Shown here: in pieces, positions 40,701 to 58,583 of the stretch
Numbering within the stretch: position 1 is the first letter of the stretch
Layout of the letters: every line of letters starts with the position of its first letter
Assembly (NCBI GenBank): GCA_012295275.1
Contig: CM022679.1
Location: forward strand, 1,649,775 to 1,713,774
Direction of reading: 5' to 3'
Length of the DNA stretch: 64,000 bases
Origin: Chrysomallon squamiferum
Taxonomy: Eukaryota > Mollusca > Gastropoda > Neomphalida > Peltospiridae
Made by a program: the position numbers and the translations under genes
The notes under the pieces: generated by a model
Told to the model about the DNA's origin: nothing
The model's input: only the letters and a program-made list of their open reading frames with translations
Databases searched by the model: none

Positions 40701-43271
40701 CTACTTGCATGCACCTCTATCTTTAAATGTCAGATGTCTACTACAAATTACATGCACATCCATATTTAGATAACAGATTTCTGCATCAACTTACATCCGC
40801 CTTTATATTTTCAAAACACATCTGTCCATGAATATGCATACACACCTAGTTTTACATAGTAGATCTCTACATATCTATATTTACATCAAATGTATCTCTA
40901 CATGTACTCACAGCCACATCTGTATTTACATAACAGATCTCTAAATCAACTAGCATATACATATTTATTGATATAGCTGTCTATAGTGGAGAAAAACAGA
41001 CGTTTCGAAATCTGCACAATTCGATTAGCGTATCCTAAGAGATGATCTACATGAGATAGAAAATCACTGTAGTTCTCTCTTGTTGGTCTGAAATTATAAA
41101 TATTTATTTTGTGGTACCTAAATTTTATAACGCATGTCAATTTGTGTGCTACTATTAAATAAAGTCTCAAACACTATTACTATCATTATCATTCCTGTTA
41201 GTAGTGGTGTTGTTGCTCTTGTTACTATTATAATCACCTAATCATCATCATCGAAAATGTGATTAACATTGTCTTTATTACATTCAATATCACCGTTATT
41301 ATTATTATCAATGTTATTATTTATTTATTTATTTATTTATTTTCTAATGACAAACTGAGATATTTGTTATTTTTATTTTAACTGTTACTTAGACTTTCCA
41401 TTGTTGTAGTTATTTCTGTTACCATCATTGTTGTCTGATAACATTGCAGAGACGAAAGTAAACGATATTGCCCTTCTGAGACTGTCCAAAAGCGTACCTT
41501 CTGGAAGTACAAACAAATACATCCGGAAAATAGACTTGCCGAGAAAAAATGAAATGTTCCCTGTTGGTACGATGTGTTCCGTTAGTGGCTGGGGATGTAC
41601 CAGACCAGGTTGGTTCAGTGAATCGTTATTCTCCTTACTTTGTACAGAACTTTGATAATGTTGAAAAAATGACAACACAAATCAAGAGAAAAGTTCTTAA
41701 AGATGATTTCCGTTGAAAATAAAAATTATAATTTTAATAGTGCAAAATTAACGAGGTTTTTGGTGTCTTTACTATCAGTTTGGATCAAACGTGAATTAAA
41801 AAAAAAATGGTTTTCATATATTTTGGTATCTTTTTAAAAATTTCCTTGATCCAGTTTTGCTATGAAATAATAAATGAACCTCCGGTTAAGGAAAGGAAAA
41901 AGATTTCTTTAAAACAATTTTCTTTTACGTTATGAATCCATTTTTGTGAGCTTGGGAGGAATAGGCATATTTAAAAAAACATGTCCACTCTATTCCGGCT
42001 TTATTATCCCCAGTAACAACTGTAAATTAATGTTTGTATGGAATCAGATTTATTTCCAGTATGTAAATATTACTACTATTCGACACGAATCATTTTTCCT
42101 AGTTTACTGAATGCCTGGAATATAAAGCAAACTTTAGAAGGATCATGAATCTACACATACATTATTACATTTCTTTATTGTTTCTTTCTTTCGATAATTT
42201 CAAACATAAACTATATATTTCAGTCTTACATTCTTAAACAAAGAGGTAAATATTTAAACAAAGAAATTGTTCGTATCTCCAAACTAAACTGCAGTGACTA
42301 AATGTACACAGATATACCAGGATATTCACATTTGCTTTGTTTGTTTTTTGTTTTGTTGTAGGTGGCCCTGTGTCACCTGTGGCACAAACCATAGACGTTC
42401 CAATAAAACTTAGCATCACCTGTGGTCATTTATATGCTACTGGAATGCGAAAAAGAATATGTGCTTCTTCCAGCTCAAAACGCATTTCAGTCTGTGGGGT
42501 AAGGATGTAAACACCATATGGCAAAGACACACACACACACACGCACACACACACATACAGACACACACAGTCTCTCTCTCTCGAATACATACATTGAGAC
42601 ATATACACACATACCCACATACACAATTACACACACACATAAACACATACAAACATTCAAACATACACAGACATATAACAACAATTACTCACAGTACCAC
42701 CGCTACTACACAGACAAAGGTACACGTACGTCACCAAACTGTTATATTATTACAAAAGTGAGTCAACTGCTACCAAACTCACCCGTGACACAATTTTGAA
42801 ATTATTTTAAAGATGACAGTACTGCTACCACATTCATCAGTGCCATTTCTTTTATATTAGTATAGAGATGACACTACTACTAGCAGCTTTGTTAGTGTCA
42901 CTACTGTTATATTGTACTAATTATGACAGCATAGCTACCACTTTCATTGATGTCACCACTGTTATATTATTATAAGAAAAATAATACTAATCATATTAAT
43001 CAGTGTCATTACTGTCATATTATTATAAAGATGGTCATACTACTATCATATTAGTCACTAGTGTTATATTATTTTTTAAATTATAATATTACTATCACAT
43101 TAATCAGTGTCACTACTGTTATATTGTTTTAAGGGTGACAGCGGTGGAGGTCTGGTTTGTAGAAACAGGACGAAATACATCTTAGCTGGCACGTTATCGG
43201 CAGGATACAGACCGTCTATCTTTACAAGAGTCAGCGGCTACGTTACTTGGATACAAAGAATTATCAAATGA
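37762..43271 (+). CDS. SP1, chymotrypsin-fold (S1A) serine protease; signal exon lost in gap
   Basis: Secreted serine endopeptidase by family. Exons: 37762-37960, 39493-39550, 39926-40040, 41450-41608, 42362-42498 and 43134-43271 (TGA); phases agree. Activation region FESRSIGGRPV, catalytic His in WILTAAHCF, Asp in VNDIALLRL, Ser in VCGGDSGGGLVC. With the missing 46-bp signal exon it would be about 283 aa. Residue 189 (six before the Ser) reads as Ser, which suggests chymotrypsin-like rather than trypsin-like specificity. The residue after the activation Arg is Ser-Ile-Gly-Gly rather than Ile-Val-Gly-Gly. No Cys220 partner is seen for Cys191. Likely functional if the gap holds an intact signal exon. 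Confidence 0.87.
37985..38345 (+). repeat. Trinucleotide tract (AAT/AAC, then AGT/GGT) after SP1 exon 2
   Basis: The same compound tract follows exon 2 in SP2 (44756-45080), SP3 (56720-57090) and SP4 (63680-64000), with different lengths. It is an inherited part of the duplicated gene. ORFs of I or V repeats here are artefacts. Confidence 0.9.
38450..39060 (+). other. Conserved non-coding segment in protease intron 2
   Basis: A stretch shared by SP1 (38450-39060), SP2 (45150-45790) and SP3 (57180-57790). It includes CAGCTTGGATCTAGTACCAA and GAAATCCGGAAAG. Plus-strand frames are broken in different places, and the 91-codon minus-strand ORFs exist only in the two youngest copies. It may be an old decayed insertion. 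I do not recognise it. Confidence 0.5.
40045..40960 (+). repeat. Degenerate about 43-bp repeat in SP1 intron 4
   Basis: Units like ACACATCTATATTTACATAA plus CACATCTCTACATTAACTTAC are repeated with much divergence. A homogenised version lies in SP2 intron 4 (47400-48560) and a short remnant in SP3 (59560-59720). Confidence 0.8.
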
Positions 43272-43432
43272 TGTCATTTCCTCTAACATGAAACCACTAC
43301 ATTTGATCCAAATTTTAATTTAAAAAAAAAAAAAATAAAACACTCTGAAATTGTTTCTTTGTAAAAATATTTTGAAATATCTTTTAATTCACTGGATTAT
43401 ATCTATATATACATACATAGAAACAGACAGAC

Positions 43433-43638
<206 letters not shown>

Positions 43639-43994
43639 AATGTAGGCATTCATTTTCGTCTTATACTTTTACTGGATGACGTCATTTTAGATAAATGATT
43701 ATGCTCATACATCTAAAAAAATAGGTTGGTCAAATTAGTTTTTTTAAATTTAATAAAACGAAAAGGAAAAAGACCTTAGCTCAAACAATTTCAGAGAAAA
43801 TGCACAAAATACATATTAACATTTTACGTCTTGTATATAATCCTTGGCTTTCTATCTACCTCTCTGCCTGTCAGTCTGTCTGAATATCTATATATATCTG
43901 TGTGTGTACGTGTGTGTGTGCATGTATGTATGTGTCTGTGTTTTATATATTTACGGATTTAAATACATACGCCTAAACAGAGATCTATTCACGA

Positions 43995-44095
43995 CATCTA
44001 TAAACACACCTGCAAATAATATTCGTTGCATAACAGGTGACTATAAAACTGGCACAACCTGTACCACGTCACTTGTTTACTTCATCATCAACACC
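43995..44095 (+). promoter_or_regulatory. SP2 core promoter with TATA box
   Basis: CTATAAAACTGG at about 44041 lies about 55 bp before the ATG. Upstream ATAACAGGTGA and downstream ACCACGTCACTTGTTTACTT are shared with SP3, SP4 and two orphan sites. Conservation of this block against diverged surroundings supports promoter function. Confidence 0.75.
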
Positions 44096-50467
<6,372 letters not shown>

Positions 50468-50970
50468 TGTGATTTCTTGAAATATGATACCGCTTCATTT
50501 CAGAGAAATGTTAGATTAAACAAAATAAAATAAATATCAGCAAAACTTTACTGTTTCTTCGTAATAAATATTTTAAATGTGTTTTAAGACAAATTCTCTG
50601 GATTATATACACACAATGAATGGCGTCATACATTATCGTGTTACACTTTTACTCATACATCTTTAAACAGGTTTGTCAGAAGAAAAACAAGAGAACAAAA
50701 ATACTTGCAGTGAAACCCTAACTCGTCAAACAGTTTCAGAGAATAGGAATAAAATATATATCTGTCTGTCTATCTATCTGACTATCTATCAGTCTACCTG
50801 TGTGTCAATCTCTATGTTATCTATTTCTCTATATGTGTGTGTGTTTTATGTTCTGTGTATGTTTGTGTGTCTGTGTGTGTGGGGGGAGGTGGGAGACTAG
50901 GTCTGGCTGTTTGGGTGTGTTTGTATTTATTTATACATAGACACACACGCCGACAACAGATGCATGTACA
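50468..50970. other. SP2 3' flank, no gene seen
   Basis: Includes a likely poly(A) signal (AATAAA near 50529) and tetranucleotide TCTA/TGTG runs. No exon. Confidence 0.5.
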
Positions 50971-51066
50971 CATCATCTGTAACCACACCCACACATATTA
51001 TTTGTTACATAACAGGTGACTATAAAACAGGAACCTACCGTTCCACGTCACTTATTTACTTCATTA
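50971..51066 (+). promoter_or_regulatory. Orphan protease promoter 1 (no gene follows)
   Basis: Reads ACACATATTATTTGTTACAT, ATAACAGGTGACTATAAAAC, TTCCACGTCACTTATTTACT, matching the SP2-SP4 promoters almost base for base. The signal exon ATGATTCG is absent; sequence diverges after TTCATTACAG. A relic of a deleted protease copy. Confidence 0.8.
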
Positions 51067-51659
51067 CAGATTTTAAAGGTGGTTTAATAGAATAATTTAA
51101 TAATTTTTCTTTCTTTTGGAGGGCTTTAAGGAGTGTGGAACTGGACAGATTCTCTTCAAGGAATTTAATGTGTTGTATGCATCGAAAAGTGCAAAACTCG
51201 AGTTTGACTGAACTGGTTTCATTTGTAAAGTTATTGTTTAATTTCTAGGTTTTAGCATTATTTTGTTTTCAACGATATAAGTAAATAATCATACAAATAT
51301 ATAAATGTGTGATTGTGTGTGTGTTTTTGTGGCTGAAGCACACACAGAAACATCAAAGAAAGAACAAATAAATAGCTAAATACTTACAAAAAAACAACAA
51401 ATATATTTACACTGTCAAGCTAATAGTTTCGCAATAATGATCATCTTGAGCGCCTGAGACATAACTTGTTTGTAACGATAATCAGTTAAAGCAAACCGAT
51501 GATGACGTCATTGAGAAACATATTTTTGCCTTCAGAAATCATGAAAAACAAAATGTTTACAGTATCTCTGTTTGTGTTGTCAGTCATCTAAAATGAATAC
51601 AGTGGAATGAAGCTCGTTCACTCAAAATGAACTTCAGTAAAGGTACTGTCGTAAAAGAC

Positions 51660-52510
51660 TAATCGTAGAGGGTTGTCAGATTTATATATCAGTTACTGCG
51701 TATCCATAGGCTGGGCACCACGTGTGAGAAATCTTTGTGTTATATTCGATTCTACTATGACTATGAAGCACGAAGTGAATGTGACATGTCGGTCAAACTA
51801 TGGGCAGCTACGGAATGTCGGTAGAATCATTTTGTATCTGAAAAGTGAAGCCACGAAAACATTGAACAATGAACTTGTGACGTCAGGACTGGACTATTGC
51901 AATGGACTACTACTACCTGATTTGCCTTACACGTTGCTCAACAAACTACAACTGCTCTAGGATATCAGGTCACAGTTACATATCACCAGTACTGAAGGAT
52001 ATCCACTCTAGGATAAACTACAAGTTCCTGGTCATACGTACAACGCCTTGAACGATCGTTCCCCAGAGTACATCAAAGACACGCTAGGCGTGTAGGATCA
52101 CAATATTCATTAAGATTAGTATCACCAGGAATAAGAACAACTACAAGTTTGAGTTATCCTGCAGCGAGTTTGTGGAGCTCACTCCCAAGTAACATTAGGG
52201 TGGCTGAAACAACAACTACATTCAAAATATTACTAAAGACACGTTTATTTCAAATCCACTTTGTTAATATATAATGATATCTTATTTTTCCAATTTTGAA
52301 ATGTTTAAGTTAGTCTATTAATTATACCATATGAGTTTTGAATGTGACTTGTTTATTTTTTTTATCACCAATTGAAATATGTGAGCATAATGTTTACATT
52401 CATTTAGATTTTTTTTAAATATTTTTTTAAATATTTTAGTTTATTAGTTTACACTGTAAACCACCCTTGAATTTACTTAGTTTGGAAAATATGTTATATA
52501 AATACGATAC
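51660..52510 (+). mobile_element. 5'-truncated LINE, reverse transcriptase C-terminal remnant
   Basis: An open stretch at 51673-51960 reads VRNLCVIFDSTMTM, LRNVGRIILYL and SGLDYCNGLL, the typical C-terminal end of CR1/RTE-like reverse transcriptases. After a stop, broken frames continue (PEYIKDTL, LSYPAASLWSSLP, FKILLKTRLFQ). It ends near TATATAAATACGATAC and passes into TCTA repeats. Clearly dead and 5' truncated. Confidence 0.85.
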
Positions 52511-52519
52511 AGTAATAAT

Positions 52520-52700
52520 TAATATAAATGTGTCTATCTATCTATCCGTTTATCTATGTATCTATCTAGCTACCTACCTATCTATCTATTTATGTACCTA
52601 TTCAGTGTCTATCTGTTAGTCTCTCTATCTAGCTTTCTATCTACCTATCTATTTATCTAGCTTTCTAGCTACCAGTTGATCTACCTATCTGATTCTCTTT
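52520..52700 (+). repeat. (TCTA)n microsatellite at the LINE 3' end
   Basis: Degenerate TCTA/CTAC tetranucleotides directly follow the LINE tail. Confidence 0.8.
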
Positions 52701-52835
52701 CTATGTATAGATGTTTATTTGTGTCTCTGTGTGTCTGTGTTGTGGGTATGTGGGTGTGTATGCATTTATCTATACACATACACATATTCACACATAGATA
52801 TATACACATACGTGGACAACAGACACATGTACACG

Positions 52836-52912
52836 TCATCTGTAAAGACACCTACACATATTATGTGTTACATAACATGTGACTATAAAAGACTGCACAA
52901 GCCGTGCCTCCT
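52836..52912 (+). promoter_or_regulatory. Orphan protease promoter 2 (no gene follows)
   Basis: ACACCTACACATATTATGTG, ATAACATGTGACTATAAAAG and CACAAGCCGTGCC match the protease promoter. It is followed by a TG/TA microsatellite, not a signal exon. A second relic of a lost copy. Confidence 0.75.
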
Positions 52913-53035
52913 ATATGTTTGGATGTATGGATGTATGTGTACATGTATATATGTGTGTGGATGTACGTATACGTCAATGTGCATATATATGCAAATATAC
53001 ATGTGTATATTGTGTGTTTCTATTTAGGTATACAT

Positions 53036-53252
53036 ACAGGTGTTGGGTGTTACCCTGTTGTTGATGACCTCTGAGAAAACAGTTAGTAGAGTTTCCGTGT
53101 ACAGAAAAACGGCGCCTTTCCTGCTTCAGTCATTGTTATGCTGCAAGCTTGAAAGACGACGTTTTCTTTCACTTGTTTGTGTATATATATGTTTGAAACT
53201 TTCACTCACTAAACTATTGTGTGTGTGTGTAATAAAATGTTAGTGTTTGTAT

Positions 53253-53307
<55 letters not shown>

Positions 53308-53330
53308 GAATAAATAATAGATTATTTAAA

Positions 53331-53393
<63 letters not shown>

Positions 53394-53660
53394 CGCCATT
53401 CATTACTGGATAAGTCATTAGAGAAGAATGTCACACACATATGTTGTTGTTACAGGTCCGTCAACAAATTTAAAGTGCAATGGAAGAAAATGAAAAGAAA
53501 TAAAAAGAAGTCATTGAACTTATTCTTATTCATATAATTGGACAGAAGTGAAAAACAAAAACACCTTTAAAAGATACCAACATGTTTGTGATTGATCAAT
53601 TATGCAAAAAAAAAAAAAAAAATCTGTAAAAGCTTTTGTCGTAAGCTGGCAGTTGAATTG
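53036..53660 (+). repeat. Remnants of a lost protease copy: intron-3 piece, (GA)n and 3' flank
   Basis: 53036-53165 matches the intron-3 segment of SP2 and SP3. 53254-53390 holds two (GA)n runs. 53391-53650 is almost identical to 62239-62520 (TATCGCCATTCATTACTGG onward), the 3' flank of SP3. No protease exon remains between them. Confidence 0.75.
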
Positions 53661-53664
53661 ATCT

Positions 53665-55935
53665 GTACAAGCACACACACACTGACTGTGCTGTACAAGC
53701 TTTCACTCACTGTCTGACTGTGCTGTGCATACTTTCACTCACTCTGTGCTCACAAGCTTTCACTCACACTCACTGTATGTGTACAAGTAAACATTTAATC
53801 ACTCTGAATGTGCTGATAAGCTTTCCCATCACCTGACTGTGCTGTGCAAGCTTTCACTCACTCTGACTGTGCTGTACAAGAGACTGTGCTGTACAAGCTT
53901 TTCACTCACTCACTGTGCTGTACAAGCTTTCTCACTCTGACTGTGTACAAGCTTTCACTCACTCTGACACTCACTGTGCTGTGCAAAGTTTTTTCACTCT
54001 CTGTGCTGTGCTTTCACAAGCTTTTCACTGTGCTCACTCTGACTGTGCTGTGCTGTAAGCTTTCACTCACTCTGTGCTGTACAAGCTTTCACTCACTCTG
54101 ACTGTGCTGTACAAGCTTTCACTCACTCTGACTGTGCTGTACAAGCTTTTTCACTCACTCTGTCTGTGCTGTATGTTCTCTTTTTGACTCACTCTGACTG
54201 TGCTGTACAAGTTTTCACTCTGTGCTGACTTCACTGCTGTACAAGCTTTCACTCACTCTGACTGTGCTGTACAAGCTTTCACTCACTCTGACTGTGCTGT
54301 ACAAGCTTTCACTCACTCTGACTGTGCTGTACAAGCTTTCACTCACTCTGACTGTGCTGTACAAGCTTTCACTCACTGTGCTGTACAAGCTTTCACTCAC
54401 TCTGACTGTGCTGTACAAGTTTTCACTCACTCTGACTGTGCTGTACAAGCTTTCACTCACTCTGACTGTGCTGTACAAGCTTTCACTCACTCTGTCTGTG
54501 CTGTACAAGCTTTCACTCACTCTGACTGTGCTGTACAAGCTTTCACTCACTCTGTCTGTGCTGTACAAGCTTTCACTCACTCTGACTGTGCTGTACAAGC
54601 TTTCACTCACTCACTCTGTGCTGTACAAGCTTTCACTCACTCTGACTGTGTGTGTGCTTTCACTCACTCTGACTGTGCTGTACAAGCTTTCACTCACTCT
54701 GAGCTGTACAAGTTTTCACTCACTCTGTCTGTGCTGTACAAGCTTTCACTCACTCTGACTGTGCTGTACAAGCTTTCACTCACTCTGTCTGTGCTGTACA
54801 AGCTTTCACTCACTCTGACTGTGCTGTACAAGCTTTCACTCACTCTGACTGTGCTGTACAAGCTTTCACTCACTCTAACTGTGCTGTACAAGCTTTCACT
54901 AACTCTAACTGTGCTGTACAAGCTTTCACTCACTCTGTCTGTGCTGTACAAGCTTTCACTCACTCTGTCTGTGCTGTACAAGCTTTCACTCACTCTGTCT
55001 GTGCTGTACAAGCTTTCACTCACTCCATGCTGTACAAGCTTTCACTCTCTCTGACTGTGCTGTACAAGCTTTTACTCACTATGTGATGTACAAGCTTTCA
55101 CTCACTCTGTGCTGTACGAGTTTTCACTCACTCAGTGCTGTACAAGCTTTTACTTACTCTGTGCTGTACAAGTTTTCACTCACTCAGTGCTGTACAAGCT
55201 TTTACTCACTCTGTGCTGTACAAGTTTACACTCACTCAGTGCTGTACAAGCTTTCACTCACTCTGTCCTGTACATGCTTTTACTCACTCAGTGCTGTACA
55301 AGTTTTCACTCACTTTGTGCTGTACAAATTTTGACTCACTCTGACGGTGCTGTAGAAGTCTTCACTAACTCTGACTGTGCTGTACAAGTTTTCACTCACT
55401 TTGTGCTGTACAAGTTTCCACTTACTCTGTGCTGTACAAGCTTTTACTCACTCTGTGCTGTACAAGCTTTCACTCACTCTGTGCTGTACAAGCTTTCACT
55501 CACTCTGTGCTGTACAAGTTTTAACTCACTCTGTGCTGTACAAGCTTTCACTCACACTGTGCTGTACAAGTTTTGACTCACTCTGACTGTGCTGTAGAAG
55601 TCTTCACTCACTCTGACTGTGCTGTACAAGCTTTCACTCACTCTGCTGCTGTACAAGCGTTCACTCACTCTGTGCTGTACAAGCTTTCACTCACTGTGTA
55701 CTGTACAAGCTTTCATTCACTCCATGCTGTAGAAGCTTTCAATCACTCTGACTGTGCTGTACAACCTCTTACGCTGTGCTGTACACGGTTTCACTCACTC
55801 TGTGCTGTACAAGTTTTCACTCACTCTGACTGTGCTGTACAAGCTTTCACTCACACCGTGCTGTACAAGTTTTCACTCACTCTGACTGTGCTGTACAAGG
55901 TTTCACTCACTCTGCCATTGGTGTACAATCTTTCA
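53665..55935 (+). repeat. 2.2-kb satellite of 30-bp units between the protease blocks
   Basis: Unit is CTGTGCTGTACAAGCTTTCACTCACTCTGA (30 bp), with a 24-bp variant lacking CTGACT. About 80 units. Edges are degenerate and the centre (54240-55020) is highly uniform, as expected of unequal exchange. A 284-codon ORF and others on both strands arise only because 30 bp is ten codons. Confidence 0.95.
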
Positions 55936-56019
55936 CTCGTTTGTTGTGTTGGCGCACGTGCGTGTGTGCGTGTGTCTGTGTGTGGGGGTATCTATGTGTC
56001 TATGTTTTATATTCACAGG

Positions 56020-56118
56020 CCTCACATTTGTAAACACACCTACACATATTATTTGTTACATAACAGGTGTCTATAAATTCGGGCAGAACCCGTACCACTT
56101 GTTTACTTCATCGTCAGC
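56020..56118 (+). promoter_or_regulatory. SP3 core promoter with TATA box
   Basis: TAACAGGTGTCTATAAATTC lies about 45 bp before the ATG. Shares the protease promoter block, although the CACGTCACTTG element is shortened to CACTTG. Confidence 0.75.
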
Positions 56119-56721
56119 ATGATTCGTTTTCTCCTTCTTCTGAGTCTTCCGATTTTTCCAGTGGGTAAGAAAGTGTTTCTCTGAAGCAGACCAAGCTGTA
56201 ACTTACTGTAGATAGTCTGTGAATGAAAATTATTTATTTAGACGGGTAACGTTGTGAGTGACAAGACGCTGTAGTGATCCTGTCTGATCCGTATATGAAA
56301 CATTTTCCAGCTCTGTCATAACTGAACTGTTAACATGCTGAAAAGTTCAGTATATATGTATGCATATATGTATGTATGTAGATGAATATATAGTTTTTAT
56401 ATATATATATGTATGTTTGTATGCTTATACCTGTATAGATGATGGATTATGATGTTAATAATGACGATTATTTATTTATTTTAGATAATCGATCGTTTGA
56501 AAGTCGTTCTATAGGAGGTAGACCTGTTGTGGAAGGGGAGAAGCCATGGCTTGTACTGCTCCAGGCTAGGGTGGTCAAAGCGATATTCCTTTGGCATCCT
56601 ATATCGTATAGGATTTTTACCTGCGGTGGTTCCGTGATCAGCGACTACTGGATCCCTCACTGTCGCCCACTGCTTCGTTGCCCGGTATACAGTTCTGAGT
56701 CCACATTTTTCAGTTTGATAC

Positions 56722-56758
56722 TAATAATAATAATAATAATAACAATAAGAATGATAAC

Positions 56759-56841
<83 letters not shown>

Positions 56842-57090
56842 TACCACTACTACTACTACTACTATGAATAATAATAATAATAATAATAATAATGTACGTA
56901 GTAGTAGTTGTAATGGTACTACTAGAGCAGCAGTAGTGGTGGCTTTGTGGTTGTAACGGTATTGATGGTTGTAATATTAGTAATGGTAGTAGTAATGGTG
57001 GTGTTTGTAATATTAGTAGAAATAGCAGTGGTAGTAGTTGTATCAGTTGTACTAGTAGTTGTTATTTTGTTGAAGTAGTAGGGGAAGTGT
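56722..57090 (+). repeat. Compound trinucleotide tract in SP3 intron 2
   Basis: AAT repeats (about 56760-56840), ACT repeats, then AGT/GGT repeats, an expanded version of the SP1 tract. Confidence 0.9.
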
Positions 57091-58505
57091 ACTTCTATTT
57101 AACTTGTATCTATATTAAACCTCTGACATGTCTCAGCCTCTGATGGGTGGAAAGAATTTTGTCAAAAATGAGCGATTCCTCTGTCCACATCGAGCATTGT
57201 GTCATGTTAAAGATAGCCGAAGGTCAACTGGCGAAATAAAAGCGATGAAAACTCGCGTTTCGCCCATGTAAATGCTACTTCTTCCTCTTTTTGTTGGTGT
57301 GTAGTGCTGGTGGGTATGCAGGTGCCTATGTAGTATATTACGTATATTACTTCAGGACATAGTCGTTGCTCATAAGGATCGATGATGTTTAATTTCACGC
57401 CGTTTTCGGAAAATTGCATACGTTTTTTTTTTCTTTTTTCTACTGGCCTATATTTTACCCAGTGAAATGTCGTCGCAGGCTTCATAATCAGAACGAAAGT
57501 AACAACACAACCGAACCTGAAAATATGAGACGTTGTCCCAGATAGAAGAGCAAACGCTACAAGGATCCGACAGCAGCACCACCAATGTTCTTCTTACAGC
57601 TTGGATCTAGTACCAAGAAATCCGGAAAGTCGATACTTCTACAAAGCCGTAAATAGACACCAGAAACTCAAAATACCGCCAGTGATGAGTTTTTACATTC
57701 AGTTGACTTCTGATGATATAGTCAGATATGCTGCGATCAAAAATGACGAAACGTGTTAGAAAACTTCAGCGAATATAAGTATCTGGACGATATAACTGAA
57801 CAGTGAATACGCTATTTCTAATTGATGTTTATTCCTTCCTTCCTTTTTTATCTTTCGAATCCTAGATTTAAAATACATCACTTCTGTAGTGCAGCAGTCT
57901 CAATAAGGGAAAAGATAATATATAGAAAATGGAATTTCAAAGGTTTACTCGGAATTCACTACCAGTGACAAGGGACTTAAACTGAGACTTTGTCGATATT
58001 TAAATTTGGTATATGAAACTTGCAGTGTATAAGTTAAATTTGTTTTACTTTACGAGAGCAGCCAAAATCTATGAAGCAGAAGTAGACTGATCTTCGTTGA
58101 TTCCATCTGGACTGAGCAGTAAAGTTCAGAAGTTAGGGTGTCCAATACACGTACACTTCCCCTAGTAGTAATAGCAATATGTAGTACTGGTGATAGAAAT
58201 GGTATTTACCGTACACAAAATTAATATAAGAATTGTTTTTCCTAGCCCTGAGTTAAGAATATCACAATACTGGATAGCAAGACTAGGATCCGTCAAACTG
58301 AAGGTAAAAACAGAAAAATATACGATATTGTTTGTCTGTCTGTTTGTCCATGTGTTTATTTATGCACACACACACACACATACACACACACATACACATA
58401 TATATGTTTGTAAGTATATGTTTATACATGTTTCTGTGTCGGTATGTATTTATATATGTGTATGTATGTATGAATGTATGTATATGTGTATGCGCCTGTA
58501 TGTAA

Positions 58506-58507
<2 letters not shown>

Positions 58508-58580
<73 letters not shown>
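58508..58580 (+). repeat. (AT)n microsatellite in SP3 intron 3
   Basis: About 70 bp of AT dinucleotides, replacing a shorter tract in SP1 (39780-39802). Confidence 0.95.

Positions 58581-58583
<3 letters not shown>

Noticed and set aside
54200-55054. 284-codon ORF and a 131-codon ORF on the other strand
   Set aside because: Both are translations of the 30-bp satellite. A ten-codon unit keeps every stop-free frame open, and there is no start context, splice site or homology.
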